From: Candidatus Binatia bacterium
GTDB taxonomy: Bacteria > Desulfobacterota_B > Binatia > UBA9968
NCBI GenBank assembly: GCA_025922795.1
Contig: JAICHC010000194.1
Location: 1-5,970, forward strand
DNA: 5,970 nt
Direction of reading: 5' to 3'
Position 1 is the stretch's first letter; each line of letters opens with the position of its first letter. The notes under the pieces are model-generated. The model had not been told where the DNA came from. It saw only the letters and a list, made by a program, of their open reading frames with translations, and did no database searches. Below, in pieces: positions 5,846 through 5,970 of this stretch. Both the position numbers and the translations under genes were made by a program.

Positions 5846-5970
5846 GCGTCTTCGCTTGGACGACCTCGAAAATGCTTCTGCTAATCATTTTTCTGCCGCG
5901 TTGATCCTGTTGCTTTAGCCATAGTAAACCCGCTTGTACTCGGGAAAATTTATCTTCCGATCTTGTATCA

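Noticed and set aside
5691..5918. Short open frame overlapping the end of mgtE and running into the tail (internal ATG at 5734)
   Set aside because: No ribosome binding site, no recognisable domain, and it crosses the terminator candidate. A 61-residue protein from 5734 cannot be excluded but is unsupported.
5901..5927. Possible promoter TTGATC/TAGTAA near the right edge
   Set aside because: The spacer is 15 nt and the -10 match is poor, and no downstream gene is visible in the window.

Overview
The window is GC-rich, densely coded bacterial DNA. It holds a sigma-54-dependent activator, an SsuA/NMT1-type periplasmic binding protein and Shine-Dalgarno-led starts, which fits a Gram-negative-type, proteobacteria-like organism. 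Orphan NMT1-type binding proteins are, from memory, abundant in uncultured soil lineages such as Tectomicrobia, Rokubacteria and Binatota/Deltaproteobacteria. The exact taxon cannot be fixed from this sequence.

Layout. (1) Bases 1-998, plus strand: the 3' part of a sigma-54 (RpoN) activator with an AAA+ domain and a Fis-type helix-turn-helix; its N-terminal sensory part lies outside the window. (2) 999-1385: a non-coding gap between convergent genes, with a GC-rich hairpin at 1117-1159. (3) 1386-2399, minus strand: a secreted ABC-transporter substrate-binding protein with no permease or ATPase beside it. (4) 2400-2728: a divergent intergenic region with a 119-bp palindromic element (2490-2608) and a very good sigma-70-type promoter (2647-2675) reading right. 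(5) 2729-5725, plus strand: a tightly packed three-gene operon with overlapping ends. It encodes a small MscS-family channel, a channel-less MgtE-like protein (MgtE N domain, CBS pair, one membrane helix) and a complete MgtE magnesium transporter. (6) 5726-5970: no convincing gene; a weak terminator candidate lies at about 5754-5845.

The most interesting part is the operon. One promoter appears to drive a mechanosensitive-type channel together with two MgtE relatives, one of which keeps the magnesium-sensing cytosolic architecture but has lost the pore. In the complete MgtE, several acidic residues known in Thermus MgtE to bind regulatory magnesium appear to be replaced. This suggests, as inference only, a split or altered magnesium-gating arrangement. 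The binding protein and the sigma-54 activator look like ordinary accessory genes, and nothing in the sequence links them to the operon.
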